Positions 48,554 to 58,236 of a stretch of 64,000 nucleotides of DNA are shown here, one piece after another. Position 1 is the first letter of the stretch. The number at the start of each line of letters is the position of its first letter. Origin of the DNA: Pseudoalteromonas piratica (GTDB taxonomy: Bacteria; Pseudomonadota; Gammaproteobacteria; Enterobacterales; Alteromonadaceae); NCBI RefSeq assembly GCF_000788395.1, contig NZ_CP009888.1:1074001-1138000 (forward strand). Reading direction: 5' to 3'. The position numbers and the translations under genes were made by a program. The notes beneath the pieces were generated by a model. The model saw only the letters and a list, made by a program, of their open reading frames with translations. It had not been told where the DNA came from and made no database searches.

Positions 48554-51500
48554 ATGACGGATAATAAAGTGATACGGATATCGATAGCGATTTTTTTGCT
48601 CGTTATCTCTTTACCTTCCTCTGCGCAATGGTATGCAGAAAAGCTCGTTACAAAAACTGACTATGAATATAATAATGAGTCCTCAAAAGGTGGGGCAATA
48701 TCTGATGATGGCCGCTATAACGTTTTTGTGTCATGTGCCCAAACGCTTATTCATAAGCCAAACCAATCAAGGTATGACCGTACCTGCGAACTATATTTAA
48801 GAGATGTCCATTTAAAGCATACACAGTCAATTGCACAAGTTGGCTCAGATTTTTTTCATGAGGATGATGTAATCCCTCAAATATCGCCTAATGGTCGCTA
48901 TATCGTGTTTGTTTCAAAGCTTGATAATCTTGTACCGGGTGATTCAAATGGTTTTGCTGATGTGTTTCTGTACGACAGAGAGAAAGACGTTATAGAAATA
49001 GTATCACTATCTTCAGATGGCAGTGGTGGTAATGCTGGCTCCTTTGCACCATCAATCTCAGATGATGGTAACTTAATTTCGTTTATATCAAATGCGACAA
49101 ATTTAGATCCCTCAGTCGATGAGTCCTACCAAAATAAAAACATTCCAGCTCGCAATGTATTTTTAAGAAACCGAACAGACACTACCACAGAGATGGTGAG
49201 TAAAAACAGCGAAAATATACCTGGTAAATTCATCAATTTAAACAGTGAAACCGAAGACTGGGATTCTATTTATGCCCACATGTTAAGTGGTAATGGGCAG
49301 TACATAGTATATGAGTCAAACGCAAATAATTATTTCTTGAATGATACAGAACATTATTCTGATATTTTTCGCTACAGTGTAAAAGACAAAACGCACGAAT
49401 TAATCAGTATTGACAGTTTTGAAAATAGACAACCTGGTCATAGCTATAACCCGAGCATTTCAAGAACAGGAGACAAAATAGCATTTCAAAGTACCGCAAA
49501 ACTTGATAGCAGGGTCACAACAAACGATAAAACAACGGTTTATCTGCGAGATACAAACGTTGGAACCACGCAAACTGTGGGGCTAACAAGTAGAAATACA
49601 CTTGAACTCCAATACGGTGGTGAAAGTTATTTGCCAATAGTATCGGATGATGGAAATAAAGTGTATTTCCACTCAAACTATATTTATATGACTCAAGACA
49701 CACCGTACGAAACATTAGCGAGTATCTATGTTCGTGACTTGATAAATGGCACAACAAAGTTAGTTAGTTCGTCAGAACAGGTTAAGGCTTATGCTTATTT
49801 AGCGGGGGTGTCAGGTGATGGTCGTTTTTTGTCGATAAAAACCAATGGCATGCATTATGGCGAGAAGGATAATGACTTTTCGTTTGATATTTATCTAAAG
49901 GATACACTCAATCCGGGTTATGAACGTGTAAGTCAGCCATTTAGTAAAGTCTTGCTAGCGGATACAAACACCCTTGCTTTTTCCGACAATGGGCGTTTTT
50001 CTCTTGTTGAAAATCGTGCGAGAAATTTAAGAAACACCCGAATAAACAATAAGCAAGCTCCCTACATTCAGCTTGCTGTTTATGATAAAGACACTGACAC
50101 TTTGACGGCTTTGCCTATTGAGCGCGGGAACTCATCGGTATTGACTAATTTAGATATTTCAAATGATGGTAATTTGATTGTATTTGAAAATGCAAACGAG
50201 AGAAAAATTCAGCTTTACAACCGCTTATTGAAAACTACTCAAACACTAACTAATTATTATTCAGGTTCATTGCAATTAAATTATCAAAACAATCCAGATA
50301 TTACACCTGATGGCAAATACATTGTTTTTGCTGCGTCTAGTCAAGCTTGTACCGACTGCGATATGCCAGCTGAGGGCGGTCAGATATTGCTATATGATGT
50401 GCACAATCAATCGATAAAAATTATTACGCCGGCCGAAAACGCAGACAATAGTATTGGTGGTTCAGGTACCCCTAGAATCAGTGCTGATGGCAAATTTGTG
50501 GTGTTTGCATCAAATGATGCGGCTTTGATTGACGGAAATAGCGCCATTGGCACCAACCTCTTCGTCTATGATGTAACGAATGAGCAGTTAGCGCTAATAA
50601 CTAAAAATTCACAAGGACAATTCCTTTCGGATGTAAATGATCATGCCTATCTGCCCAGTATTACAGCCGATGGCAGTCTGATTACATTTGAAACACGCAA
50701 TAATGCCACATTATTGTTAACCGATAATAATGAGAGTGGTAATGAAGCTATCTTACTTTACACCAAAGGTGCATCAGGTACTAAGTTTTCATTAATTAGC
50801 AAAAGTCAAAGTAACCAACGATACCACAGAGCAAATAGAGCATCTATCTCTGCGGATGGTTCTCAAGTTGTTTTTGTAGCACAACGCTCTGATGCACCCG
50901 AAGATAGATTCAAGTATGCCATTATTTCAAGAGATTTGGCACTAGTAGAAAATAGTAGTGTTATTGAGTTCAACTCTAATTGGGCGTTTACTAAGCCTAG
51001 GTTGCTAGCCCCTAAAATATCATATTCGGGTGAGCATATTCTGTTTGTTAGTCAAGAAAGTTTAACAGCAGAGTCAACGCTCGATTATGGTCAAGCATAC
51101 TTGTTTAGCCGTGATGTTGACACTGATGGTGACGGTATCTTCAACAGGTATGATTTAGATGATGATAATGATGGTATGCCCGATGAATTTGAACTTTTAC
51201 ATGGTTTAAACCCGCTTGTTAATGATGCCGATATTGATACCGACAATGATGGCTTAACCAATGTATTAGAGTATCAATTAGGCAGTAATCCGCAATCATC
51301 TGATAGCGATGGTGATGGTATGCCCGATGGATGGGAATACGAAAATAACTTTGCACTTCTCGTTTCAAATGCAAGCAATGATGTTGATAACGATGGGTTA
51401 ACGAATTACCAAGAATATATTTTGGGCACTTTAGCGCGAAGTTCAGATACCGACAACGATGGCATAATTGATGGCCAAGACAACGACCCATTAGTAGCAG

Positions 51501-53119
51501 CGGATAGCGATGGTGATGGTTGGGACAATGCAGTAGAGAGAAGCAATATTGCGCTTGATGAGACAAATCCAAATGATGCTTGGATAGATTCAGATAATGA
51601 TGGACGCCCATTGGTACTGGAATTGTTGGAGTCTAAAGACAGAGAAATAAAAGATAATGATATTATAAATGTAGAGCGAGACTTAGTGTTGCAGGCTTAT
51701 GTAGACACGATGTCCAAACGTTATTTTTCCACTGCTTATTTAAAGGATTTAGGCGCGGGCAGTACTGAGATTGACCTCAAGGTAGCAGATGTTAATGGTG
51801 GCAATGCAACAGCGGCTCAGCTTTATCATGATTTATTGCTCGATTCTAATTCAGATTTTGCACTAATGGGTTTTATAGGTCGTACTTATAAAGCTGTATT
51901 GGGTAGACAGGCAGATTTTACAGGGGTTGTGTTTTATCGTGAACGCTTAAGTACAAGCCGTATAAGTCAACTACAAATGGTTGAGGGGTTTGTTAACTCA
52001 ACGGAGTTCACAAATCGATATGGTAATGATTTAAGCAGTGAGGCATTTGTGACCTTGGTTTATCAAAATGTGCTTGGTAGAGCACCAGATGCAAATGGGT
52101 TAAGTTATTGGTCGGGACGCCTGGATGCAGACACGATAAGCCGTGCACAATTGATGTTAAACTTTATAAACTCAGCAGAATATAGCACGAATGCGGCGAC
52201 GGAAAAGGACTCAGAGCAACGTGTCAGAGTACTCAGCTTAATTTTGAATAAACGTGCATTAACAGACAGTGAAGCGACAACCTATACCACTTGGTATAAA
52301 AATGATGCAAACGGTTTAATGTCGTATGTTAAAACTCTGTTAGGTAATAGTGCGTACTACTTACGCCATCAAAATAGTATCGATATGAAAGTTGATACTG
52401 ACGGTGATGAAATTCCTGATATTGTGGAATTTGTTGAAGGCAGTGATAGTGAGGTTTCGAACAATAACCCAGTGAATAATGACAGTGAGTTTGTAAGGCA
52501 AGCTTACCGCGATTTATCATCAGAGTATTGGTCGGTAGATGGCTTAGTAACGAAGGCAAGTGCAGTAGGCAGCGCAGCAAGTCGAGGTGATTGGGTTGTA
52601 GCAGAAGCGTTACTTTCATCAGATGAATTTATAAATATAAAACAGCCAGTAGTACGTTTGTATTTTTCAGTCTTCTTACGAAATCCGGATTTTAATGGCT
52701 TAAGTTATTGGCAGGGAAGATATGATGCAGGCACAAGCTTAAGTACGATAGCGAATGCATTTGCAGGCAGTGGTGAGTTTGCAACGCGTTACGGGAGCTT
52801 GAATAACGAAGACTTTGTTGAGCAAGTTTACTTGAATGTACTTGGCCGCTCTGCTGATGCTGGTGGTAAGGCGTTTTGGGTAGGGAAGTTAGATTCAGGG
52901 ACATCGAGAGGTGTTATGTTGTCGGGTTTTAGTGAATCGTCTGAAGGTAAAGCGCGGATCGCGTCGAAGGTTGAAACGGTGGTGTTGTATCATTATCTAC
53001 TTGAGCGAACGATTACAGCGCAAGAATTAACTGATGGTGCCGCGTTATTAGAGAGTAATAATGAGGCGACATTATTGAATACGCTCTTGAACTCAAGCGA
53101 TTATAGTAACAGGTTCTAA
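48554..53119 (+). CDS. Giant secreted beta-propeller surface protein with DUF4214 module
   Basis: This 1521-residue protein has a signal peptide (IRISIAIFLLVISLPSSA|QWY). Residues about 25-850 hold many PD40/TolB-like blades with the pattern S-x-D/N-G-x(3)-V-F-x-S-x(4)-L, e.g. ISPNGRYIVFVSKLDNLVPG and PSISDDGNLISFISNATNL, enough for two propellers or one very long array. Residues about 855-1010 are TSP3-type calcium repeats (DTDGDGIFNRYDLDDDNDGM). The rest (1012-1521) is the shared DUF4214 module. There is no obvious catalytic domain. It may bind a glycan or another matrix protein. It is probably transcribed with or just after the first giant gene. Confidence 0.82.
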   Translation: MTDNKVIRISIAIFLLVISLPSSAQWYAEKLVTKTDYEYNNESSKGGAISDDGRYNVFVSCAQTLIHKPNQSRYDRTCELYLRDVHLKHTQSIAQVGSDFFHEDDVIPQISPNGRYIVFVSKLDNLVPGDSNGFADVFLYDREKDVIEIVSLSSDGSGGNAGSFAPSISDDGNLISFISNATNLDPSVDESYQNKNIPARNVFLRNRTDTTTEMVSKNSENIPGKFINLNSETEDWDSIYAHMLSGNGQYIVYESNANNYFLNDTEHYSDIFRYSVKDKTHELISIDSFENRQPGHSYNPSISRTGDKIAFQSTAKLDSRVTTNDKTTVYLRDTNVGTTQTVGLTSRNTLELQYGGESYLPIVSDDGNKVYFHSNYIYMTQDTPYETLASIYVRDLINGTTKLVSSSEQVKAYAYLAGVSGDGRFLSIKTNGMHYGEKDNDFSFDIYLKDTLNPGYERVSQPFSKVLLADTNTLAFSDNGRFSLVENRARNLRNTRINNKQAPYIQLAVYDKDTDTLTALPIERGNSSVLTNLDISNDGNLIVFENANERKIQLYNRLLKTTQTLTNYYSGSLQLNYQNNPDITPDGKYIVFAASSQACTDCDMPAEGGQILLYDVHNQSIKIITPAENADNSIGGSGTPRISADGKFVVFASNDAALIDGNSAIGTNLFVYDVTNEQLALITKNSQGQFLSDVNDHAYLPSITADGSLITFETRNNATLLLTDNNESGNEAILLYTKGASGTKFSLISKSQSNQRYHRANRASISADGSQVVFVAQRSDAPEDRFKYAIISRDLALVENSSVIEFNSNWAFTKPRLLAPKISYSGEHILFVSQESLTAESTLDYGQAYLFSRDVDTDGDGIFNRYDLDDDNDGMPDEFELLHGLNPLVNDADIDTDNDGLTNVLEYQLGSNPQSSDSDGDGMPDGWEYENNFALLVSNASNDVDNDGLTNYQEYILGTLARSSDTDNDGIIDGQDNDPLVAADSDGDGWDNAVERSNIALDETNPNDAWIDSDNDGRPLVLELLESKDREIKDNDIINVERDLVLQAYVDTMSKRYFSTAYLKDLGAGSTEIDLKVADVNGGNATAAQLYHDLLLDSNSDFALMGFIGRTYKAVLGRQADFTGVVFYRERLSTSRISQLQMVEGFVNSTEFTNRYGNDLSSEAFVTLVYQNVLGRAPDANGLSYWSGRLDADTISRAQLMLNFINSAEYSTNAATEKDSEQRVRVLSLILNKRALTDSEATTYTTWYKNDANGLMSYVKTLLGNSAYYLRHQNSIDMKVDTDGDEIPDIVEFVEGSDSEVSNNNPVNNDSEFVRQAYRDLSSEYWSVDGLVTKASAVGSAASRGDWVVAEALLSSDEFINIKQPVVRLYFSVFLRNPDFNGLSYWQGRYDAGTSLSTIANAFAGSGEFATRYGSLNNEDFVEQVYLNVLGRSADAGGKAFWVGKLDSGTSRGVMLSGFSESSEGKARIASKVETVVLYHYLLERTITAQELTDGAALLESNNEATLLNTLLNSSDYSNRF

Positions 53120-53171
53120 TAACCTATTAGTACATGCGATATAGCCGACTAATTGATTAAGTTAGTCGGCT
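51461..53171 (+). repeat. Shared C-terminal module, copy 2, with its flanks
   Basis: The 1529-bp core (51591-53119) matches copies 1 and 3. Against copy 3 alone the match extends upstream to 51461, into the calcium-repeat region, and downstream past the stop codon to 53171, taking in the terminator. That makes 1711 bp with a constant offset of 4173 bases. The only substantial difference from copy 3 is a cluster corresponding to 56730-56900. Confidence 0.9.
53143..53171 (+). terminator. Terminator after the second giant gene
   Basis: A 10-bp stem (AGCCGACTAA / TTAGTCGGCT) with a 9-base loop is followed by CTTTATAC. The same hairpin and its flank recur after the third giant gene at 57316. Confidence 0.75.
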
Positions 53172-53461
53172 CTTTATACATAAATCGATAACACAACATT
53201 TAGTACAAAACTTCTGAACATCGTCGCCACGATTCAAACAATGTTAGATGCAAGTATAAAGTGGTCAATTGTGGGCATAAAGTCACTCATTTCTAATTCT
53301 CTTATATGCGATTTATGACATTTACTAGATACATCGCATAGTAAAATTATAAGTTAATAACTCAAATGGATGGTGTTGAAAATATTTCATTAATCATGGT
53401 GTAGTTTGGTTCTAATTTGATTATTATAGCATCAATGAAGTATGAACAAAGGTTAGAAGGG
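53172..53461. other. AT-rich upstream region of the metalloprotease gene
   Basis: No gene was seen in this 290-base gap. It starts where the match to copy 3 ends. The protease promoter should lie here; TTGAAA near 53375 with TGTAGT 18 bases on is a weak candidate only. Confidence 0.4.
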
Positions 53462-56400
53462 ATGAAGCAGTTCGGTTTATTGGGTGCTGTACTAATTGCA
53501 TTTGGCAGTAATGCAAATGTTCAAAATGATAATCAATTATTTTCTTATAATGTTGGCAATCTAGAGCAGGATTCAGAAATAGCAAGCGCAGGGAAAATAA
53601 CAACAATAAAAGTTAACGAATCACTTGAAAAAAGCCTTACAGTTGATTCTAAATTTTCATTATTATTGCCGGATCATTCGGTAGTTTACAACGCAAGGGT
53701 GACGACTAAGCTCCATCATGGTATTGATAATAAAAAAGAAATTCCAAGCTCGGAAATTTTAGTTGGAAGCTTAGAAAATGGTGCTGGAAGTATTGAGATG
53801 AAGCTTGAAAATGGCAGCATCCAAAGTATGTTCATCACTGATGCCAAACGTAATAAAATCTATCAAGTAACGCTTGATAGTTCGGGTGAAGGTAAAGTTG
53901 TCGAGCAAGACTTTGCCAGTTATCAATGTTCAGAGTATCCCGAATCTCAGAGTCACGCGAGTCATCAGCATATCCCTGAATTTGCTGAATTGACCCCTGA
54001 AGCTTCAGAGTTAATACCTGATTTAACGACCTTGCAGAACCTTCAGAGCCGCCCTGGAGCGACTAACACCATTTATATCAATAATTGGGGGGGGACTTTA
54101 ACGGGGACTCGATGGAATGATGCCTACAATAGTGGTAATGCTATCACCTATGATCCTTTTGATAATGACGGAAATACAGCAAGCTTTTCTGATAATGAAC
54201 GCTACTTGATGTGGTTGGCTTGGAAAGAAATGGCTGAAGACTATGCGCCATTTGATGTGAATATAACGACAAGTCAAACAGTTTATAATGCTACACCAGT
54301 TAAAAATCGTAGTCAGATTATTGCTACAACAACGGCGACAAGGAATTCATTCTATCCTAACTCGGCCGGTGGAGTTGCTTATGTCGGGATTTTTGGTTTC
54401 AACAGTGACTACTATAAAACTGGGTGGACGTGGAACTTGTCGGCAGGAACAATGGGAATGACTCACTCTCATGAAGCCGGACATCAAATGGGTCTGTCAC
54501 ATCATGGCACAACCAGTTCAGGCTATTACGGTGGTCATGGTGTGTGGGGACCAATTATGGGAGCCCCATTTAGTAAGCCATATGTTCAATGGAGTAAAGG
54601 TGACTACCCCAATGCTAACAATTCAAGCCAGAATGATTTAACTATTTTAAAAGGTGTTTTAGGACAATTAACTGATGATATATCTGATGAGGTTGATACT
54701 GCTACAACTATCTCGGTTCCTGAAACAGGGGTAATTGCACAAATAAGACCTCAAGGAATTGATAATGTATCTGACATAGATGTATTTCAGTTTAATATTA
54801 CATCGCAAACAATTGCGAACGTGCAAGTTAAGTCTGTTCTAGGTATAGAGAATGAAGCAAGAGCGGCTAACTTAACTTTGAAAGTTACATTACGAAATGC
54901 TCAGGGAGATGAGCTAGCTGTTCATAATTCAGCAAGTGTAGGAAGTGTATCACCACTGACAGATTATTTTACCTATACAAATGATTTTGCGCCTGGTGCG
55001 TACTCTATTCATGTGGAAGCGCAAACACCAGATGCAAATTGGACTACAGGATTTGATGACTACGGTAACGGTGGTGAGTACCAAGTTTCAATCTCATTTG
55101 ATGATGAAATTTTGATTACCCATACTGAAGCTAATTTAGCTGCGAGTGCCGGTAATGAAATTCAACACAGTATTATTATTCCCGAAGGTGCTTCTGACGT
55201 AACAGTTTCATCTTTTGGCGGAACAGGTGATGCGGATTTATATACGCGTTCAGGTCAAGCTCCTACTAGAGCGAGCTTTGATTGCCGCTCTTGGAATAAC
55301 GGTAATAATGAGGCCTGCTCAAATCAAACTGCAAATGCAGAGTTGCATTATATGTTGTACGCCTATAATGACTTTGCTGGTGTATCCACATCTGTTACTT
55401 ACAAAATAAGTGGTACGTTAGATTCAGATGGTGACGGTGTAAATAATATTACTGAGAAAAGTCTTGGAACAGATATTACTAACACTGATTCAGATAATGA
55501 TGGGCTGACAGATGGTTATGAAGTTGATAACAATTTAGATCCTTTATCTAACGACAGTGATAATGATGGCTTGCTTGATGGTTATGAGGTCAATAATGGT
55601 TTAAACCCAAGTAATAACGACCAAGACAATGACGGCATAATTGATGGCCAAGACAACGACCCATTAGTAGCAGCGGATAGCGATGGTGATGGTTGGGACA
55701 ATGCAGTAGAGAGAAGCAATATTGCGCTTGATGAGACAAATCCAAATGATGCTTGGATAGATTCAGATAATGATGGACGCCCATTGGTACTGGAATTGTT
55801 GGAGTCTAAAGACAGAGAAATAAAAGATAATGATATTATAAATGTAGAGCGAGACTTAGTGTTGCAGGCTTATGTAGACACGATGTCCAAACGTTATTTT
55901 TCCACTGCTTATTTAAAGGATTTAGGCGCGGGCAGTACTGAGATTGACCTCAAGGTAGCAGATGTTAATGGTGGCAATGCAACAGCGGCTCAGCTTTATC
56001 ATGATTTATTGCTCGATTCTAATTCAGATTTTGCACTAATGGGTTTTATAGGTCGTACTTATAAAGCTGTATTGGGTAGACAGGCAGATTTTACAGGGGT
56101 TGTGTTTTATCGTGAACGCTTAAGTACAAGCCGTATAAGTCAACTACAAATGGTTGAGGGGTTTGTTAACTCAACGGAGTTCACAAATCGATATGGTAAT
56201 GATTTAAGCAGTGAGGCATTTGTGACCTTGGTTTATCAAAATGTGCTTGGTAGAGCACCAGATGCAAATGGGTTAAGTTATTGGTCGGGACGCCTGGATG
56301 CAGACACGATAAGCCGTGCACAATTGATGTTAAACTTTATAAACTCAGCAGAATATAGCACGAATGCGGCGACGGAAAAGGACTCAGAGCAACGTGTCAG

Positions 56401-57292
56401 AGTACTCAGCTTAATTTTGAATAAACGTGCATTAACAGACAGTGAAGCGACAACCTATACCACTTGGTATAAAAATGATGCAAACGGTTTAATGTCGTAT
56501 GTTAAAACTCTGTTAGGTAATAGTGCGTACTACTTACGCCATCAAAATAGTATCGATATGAAAGTTGATACTGACGGTGATGAAATTCCTGATATTGTGG
56601 AATTTGTTGAAGGCAGTGATAGTGAGGTTTCGAACAATAACCCAGTGAATAATGACAGTGAGTTTGTAAGGCAAGCTTACCGCGATTTATCATCAGAGTA
56701 TTGGTCGGTAGATGGCTTAGTAACGAAGGTAAGTGCAGTAGGCAGCGCAGCAAGCCGAGGTGATTGGGTTGTAGCAGAAGGGCTACTTTCATCAGATGTA
56801 TTTATAAATATAAAACAGCCAGTAGTGCGTTTGTATTTCTCAGCGTTTTTAAGAAACCCGGATTATAATGGCTTAAGCTACTGGCAAGGGCGCTTTGAGT
56901 CAGGCACAAGCTTAAGTACGATAGCGAATGCATTTGCAGGCAGTGGTGAGTTTGCAACGCGTTACGGGAGCTTGAATAACGAAGACTTTGTTGAGCAAGT
57001 TTACTTGAATGTACTTGGCCGCTCTGCTGATGCTGGTGGTAAGGCGTTTTGGGTAGGGAAGTTAGATTCAGGGACATCGAGAGGTGTTATGTTGTCGGGT
57101 TTTAGTGAATCGTCTGAAGGTAAAGCGCGGATCGCGTCGAAGGTTGAAACGGTGGTGTTGTATCATTATCTACTTGAGCGAACGATTACAGCGCAAGAAT
57201 TAACTGATGGTGCCGCGTTATTAGAGAGTAATAATGAGGCGACATTATTGAATACGCTCTTGAACTCAAGCGATTATAGTAACAGGTTCTAA
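53462..57292 (+). CDS. Secreted metzincin metalloprotease with PPC domains and DUF4214 module
   Basis: This is a roughly 1276-residue exported zinc protease. The start is placed at the ATG at 53462, which opens a normal signal peptide (MKQFGLLGAVLIAFGSNANV) with AAAGG 8 bases ahead; in-frame upstream starts (53417 TTG, 53435 ATG) lack ribosome binding sites. The zinc site is H337-E338-AG-H341-QMGLS-H347, with a Met-turn M366 in GPIMGAPF. Two PPC-like beta domains follow (about 403-550 and 553-653), then TSP3 calcium repeats (653-767) and the shared module (768-1276). A G8 run at 54087-54094 lies before the catalytic domain. It probably acts outside the cell, tethered by its C-terminus. The substrate is unknown. 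Confidence 0.88.
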   Translation: MKQFGLLGAVLIAFGSNANVQNDNQLFSYNVGNLEQDSEIASAGKITTIKVNESLEKSLTVDSKFSLLLPDHSVVYNARVTTKLHHGIDNKKEIPSSEILVGSLENGAGSIEMKLENGSIQSMFITDAKRNKIYQVTLDSSGEGKVVEQDFASYQCSEYPESQSHASHQHIPEFAELTPEASELIPDLTTLQNLQSRPGATNTIYINNWGGTLTGTRWNDAYNSGNAITYDPFDNDGNTASFSDNERYLMWLAWKEMAEDYAPFDVNITTSQTVYNATPVKNRSQIIATTTATRNSFYPNSAGGVAYVGIFGFNSDYYKTGWTWNLSAGTMGMTHSHEAGHQMGLSHHGTTSSGYYGGHGVWGPIMGAPFSKPYVQWSKGDYPNANNSSQNDLTILKGVLGQLTDDISDEVDTATTISVPETGVIAQIRPQGIDNVSDIDVFQFNITSQTIANVQVKSVLGIENEARAANLTLKVTLRNAQGDELAVHNSASVGSVSPLTDYFTYTNDFAPGAYSIHVEAQTPDANWTTGFDDYGNGGEYQVSISFDDEILITHTEANLAASAGNEIQHSIIIPEGASDVTVSSFGGTGDADLYTRSGQAPTRASFDCRSWNNGNNEACSNQTANAELHYMLYAYNDFAGVSTSVTYKISGTLDSDGDGVNNITEKSLGTDITNTDSDNDGLTDGYEVDNNLDPLSNDSDNDGLLDGYEVNNGLNPSNNDQDNDGIIDGQDNDPLVAADSDGDGWDNAVERSNIALDETNPNDAWIDSDNDGRPLVLELLESKDREIKDNDIINVERDLVLQAYVDTMSKRYFSTAYLKDLGAGSTEIDLKVADVNGGNATAAQLYHDLLLDSNSDFALMGFIGRTYKAVLGRQADFTGVVFYRERLSTSRISQLQMVEGFVNSTEFTNRYGNDLSSEAFVTLVYQNVLGRAPDANGLSYWSGRLDADTISRAQLMLNFINSAEYSTNAATEKDSEQRVRVLSLILNKRALTDSEATTYTTWYKNDANGLMSYVKTLLGNSAYYLRHQNSIDMKVDTDGDEIPDIVEFVEGSDSEVSNNNPVNNDSEFVRQAYRDLSSEYWSVDGLVTKVSAVGSAASRGDWVVAEGLLSSDVFINIKQPVVRLYFSAFLRNPDYNGLSYWQGRFESGTSLSTIANAFAGSGEFATRYGSLNNEDFVEQVYLNVLGRSADAGGKAFWVGKLDSGTSRGVMLSGFSESSEGKARIASKVETVVLYHYLLERTITAQELTDGAALLESNNEATLLNTLLNSSDYSNRF

Positions 57293-57344
57293 TAACCTAT
57301 TAGTACATGCGATATAGCCGACTAATTGATTAAGTTAGTCGGCT
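55634..57344 (+). repeat. Shared C-terminal module, copy 3, with its flanks
   Basis: This copy corresponds base for base to 51461-53171 with an offset of 4173. The core is 55764-57292. Differences from copy 2 are clustered between 56730 and 56900, where copies 1 and 2 agree with each other; outside this patch copies 2 and 3 look identical, including 52 bases after the stop codon. Confidence 0.9.
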
Positions 57345-57348
57345 TTTT
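57316..57348 (+). terminator. Terminator after the metalloprotease gene
   Basis: The stem AGCCGACTAA / TTAGTCGGCT is followed by TTTT. It is the same hairpin as at 53143 with a better T run, and it lies between the convergent protease and glycosyltransferase genes. Confidence 0.82.
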
Positions 57349-57369
57349 AGTTTATATACAGTGTTATTT

Positions 57370-58236
57370 TTAATTTAAATTTTGAGGGCTTTCCCCTGGA
57401 CCAAATAATAGTCCAGTTAGCTCTCCCAAAGTATGGCAAATAATTAGCATTAAAATAATTATAGTGTCAGGGAGGAAAGTGAATTTATTGCTGCTCCTCG
57501 ATACGGCAATATTGGAAGTAACTTGGAATGTTAACCAACAGGGTAACATAAGTATCTTGGCTATCTTAAGCGGTAACTTCAACCCTTTGTATTTATATCT
57601 AACTAGTCCGACGCAAGCTCGGCCATTATGAAAGTGGATTAATAAAGTCTTGTATGTACCATGACTTTGTACATGTGTGACTGGGTTACCTATATTGATA
57701 GCAGTAAAATCTAATTGTCCAATTAATGCTTCTAGTTCGCCAGCAGCAAGATATTGATTGGAAATCATAGATTCTCGAATGGCTAAGTTGGCAATGCATG
57801 GTGAGAATTTTTTAGCTCTAGATGTCGTTAAGTAATTATTGAAGGTCATCCAATAGTTGGCTCTGTCCCAAGTTGTGAATTGACTTCCATTAATAACATT
57901 TCCGCCAATAATACCGATGTTTGTGTTGTCATCAAAGAAAGTCTCGATATTTTCAACCCAATGTGGATTAACAATGCAATGATCTTCTGTGAAAAAAATG
58001 TATTTACCTATGGCTAGCTTTAAGGCAATCGCCCTTAACTCAATAACCGACTTATTTTTGAAATGGATCGCTTTTATATGGTTACTATAAGAGCAAGGTA
58101 AATCAAGAGGGTATTTACCGCTGAGCAACAATACCTCAACATCATCTCTATTCTTGGTTTGCTTTATTATGGAGTGTATTGAGTTTTTCTGTCGAGGGCT
58201 TAAATCAATTGTTGGAATAATGATAGAGATTTTCAT
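57370..58236 (-). CDS. Glycosyltransferase family 2
   Basis: This 288-residue GT-A glycosyltransferase begins KISIIIPTIDLSPRQKNSIH, the usual GT2 opening. The metal-binding acidic motif appears as FFTEDHCIVNPHWVENI. A C-terminal hydrophobic stretch (LPDTIIILMLIICHTLGELT) suggests membrane attachment. It is the only minus-strand gene in the right third of the window, convergent with the protease gene and divergent from manC. It may be a capsule or LPS transferase; the sugar is unknown. Confidence 0.85.
   Translation of the reverse strand: MKISIIIPTIDLSPRQKNSIHSIIKQTKNRDDVEVLLLSGKYPLDLPCSYSNHIKAIHFKNKSVIELRAIALKLAIGKYIFFTEDHCIVNPHWVENIETFFDDNTNIGIIGGNVINGSQFTTWDRANYWMTFNNYLTTSRAKKFSPCIANLAIRESMISNQYLAAGELEALIGQLDFTAINIGNPVTHVQSHGTYKTLLIHFHNGRACVGLVRYKYKGLKLPLKIAKILMLPCWLTFQVTSNIAVSRSSNKFTFLPDTIIILMLIICHTLGELTGLLFGPGESPQNLN

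Noticed and set aside
54061..54100. G8 run as a present frameshift in the protease
   Set aside because: The frame is intact through the run and the full domain order follows, so the gene reads as functional here.
46935..57344. The repeated 1.5-kb segments as insertion sequences
   Set aside because: They are in-frame coding ends of larger genes, with no transposase, terminal inverted repeats or target-site duplications.
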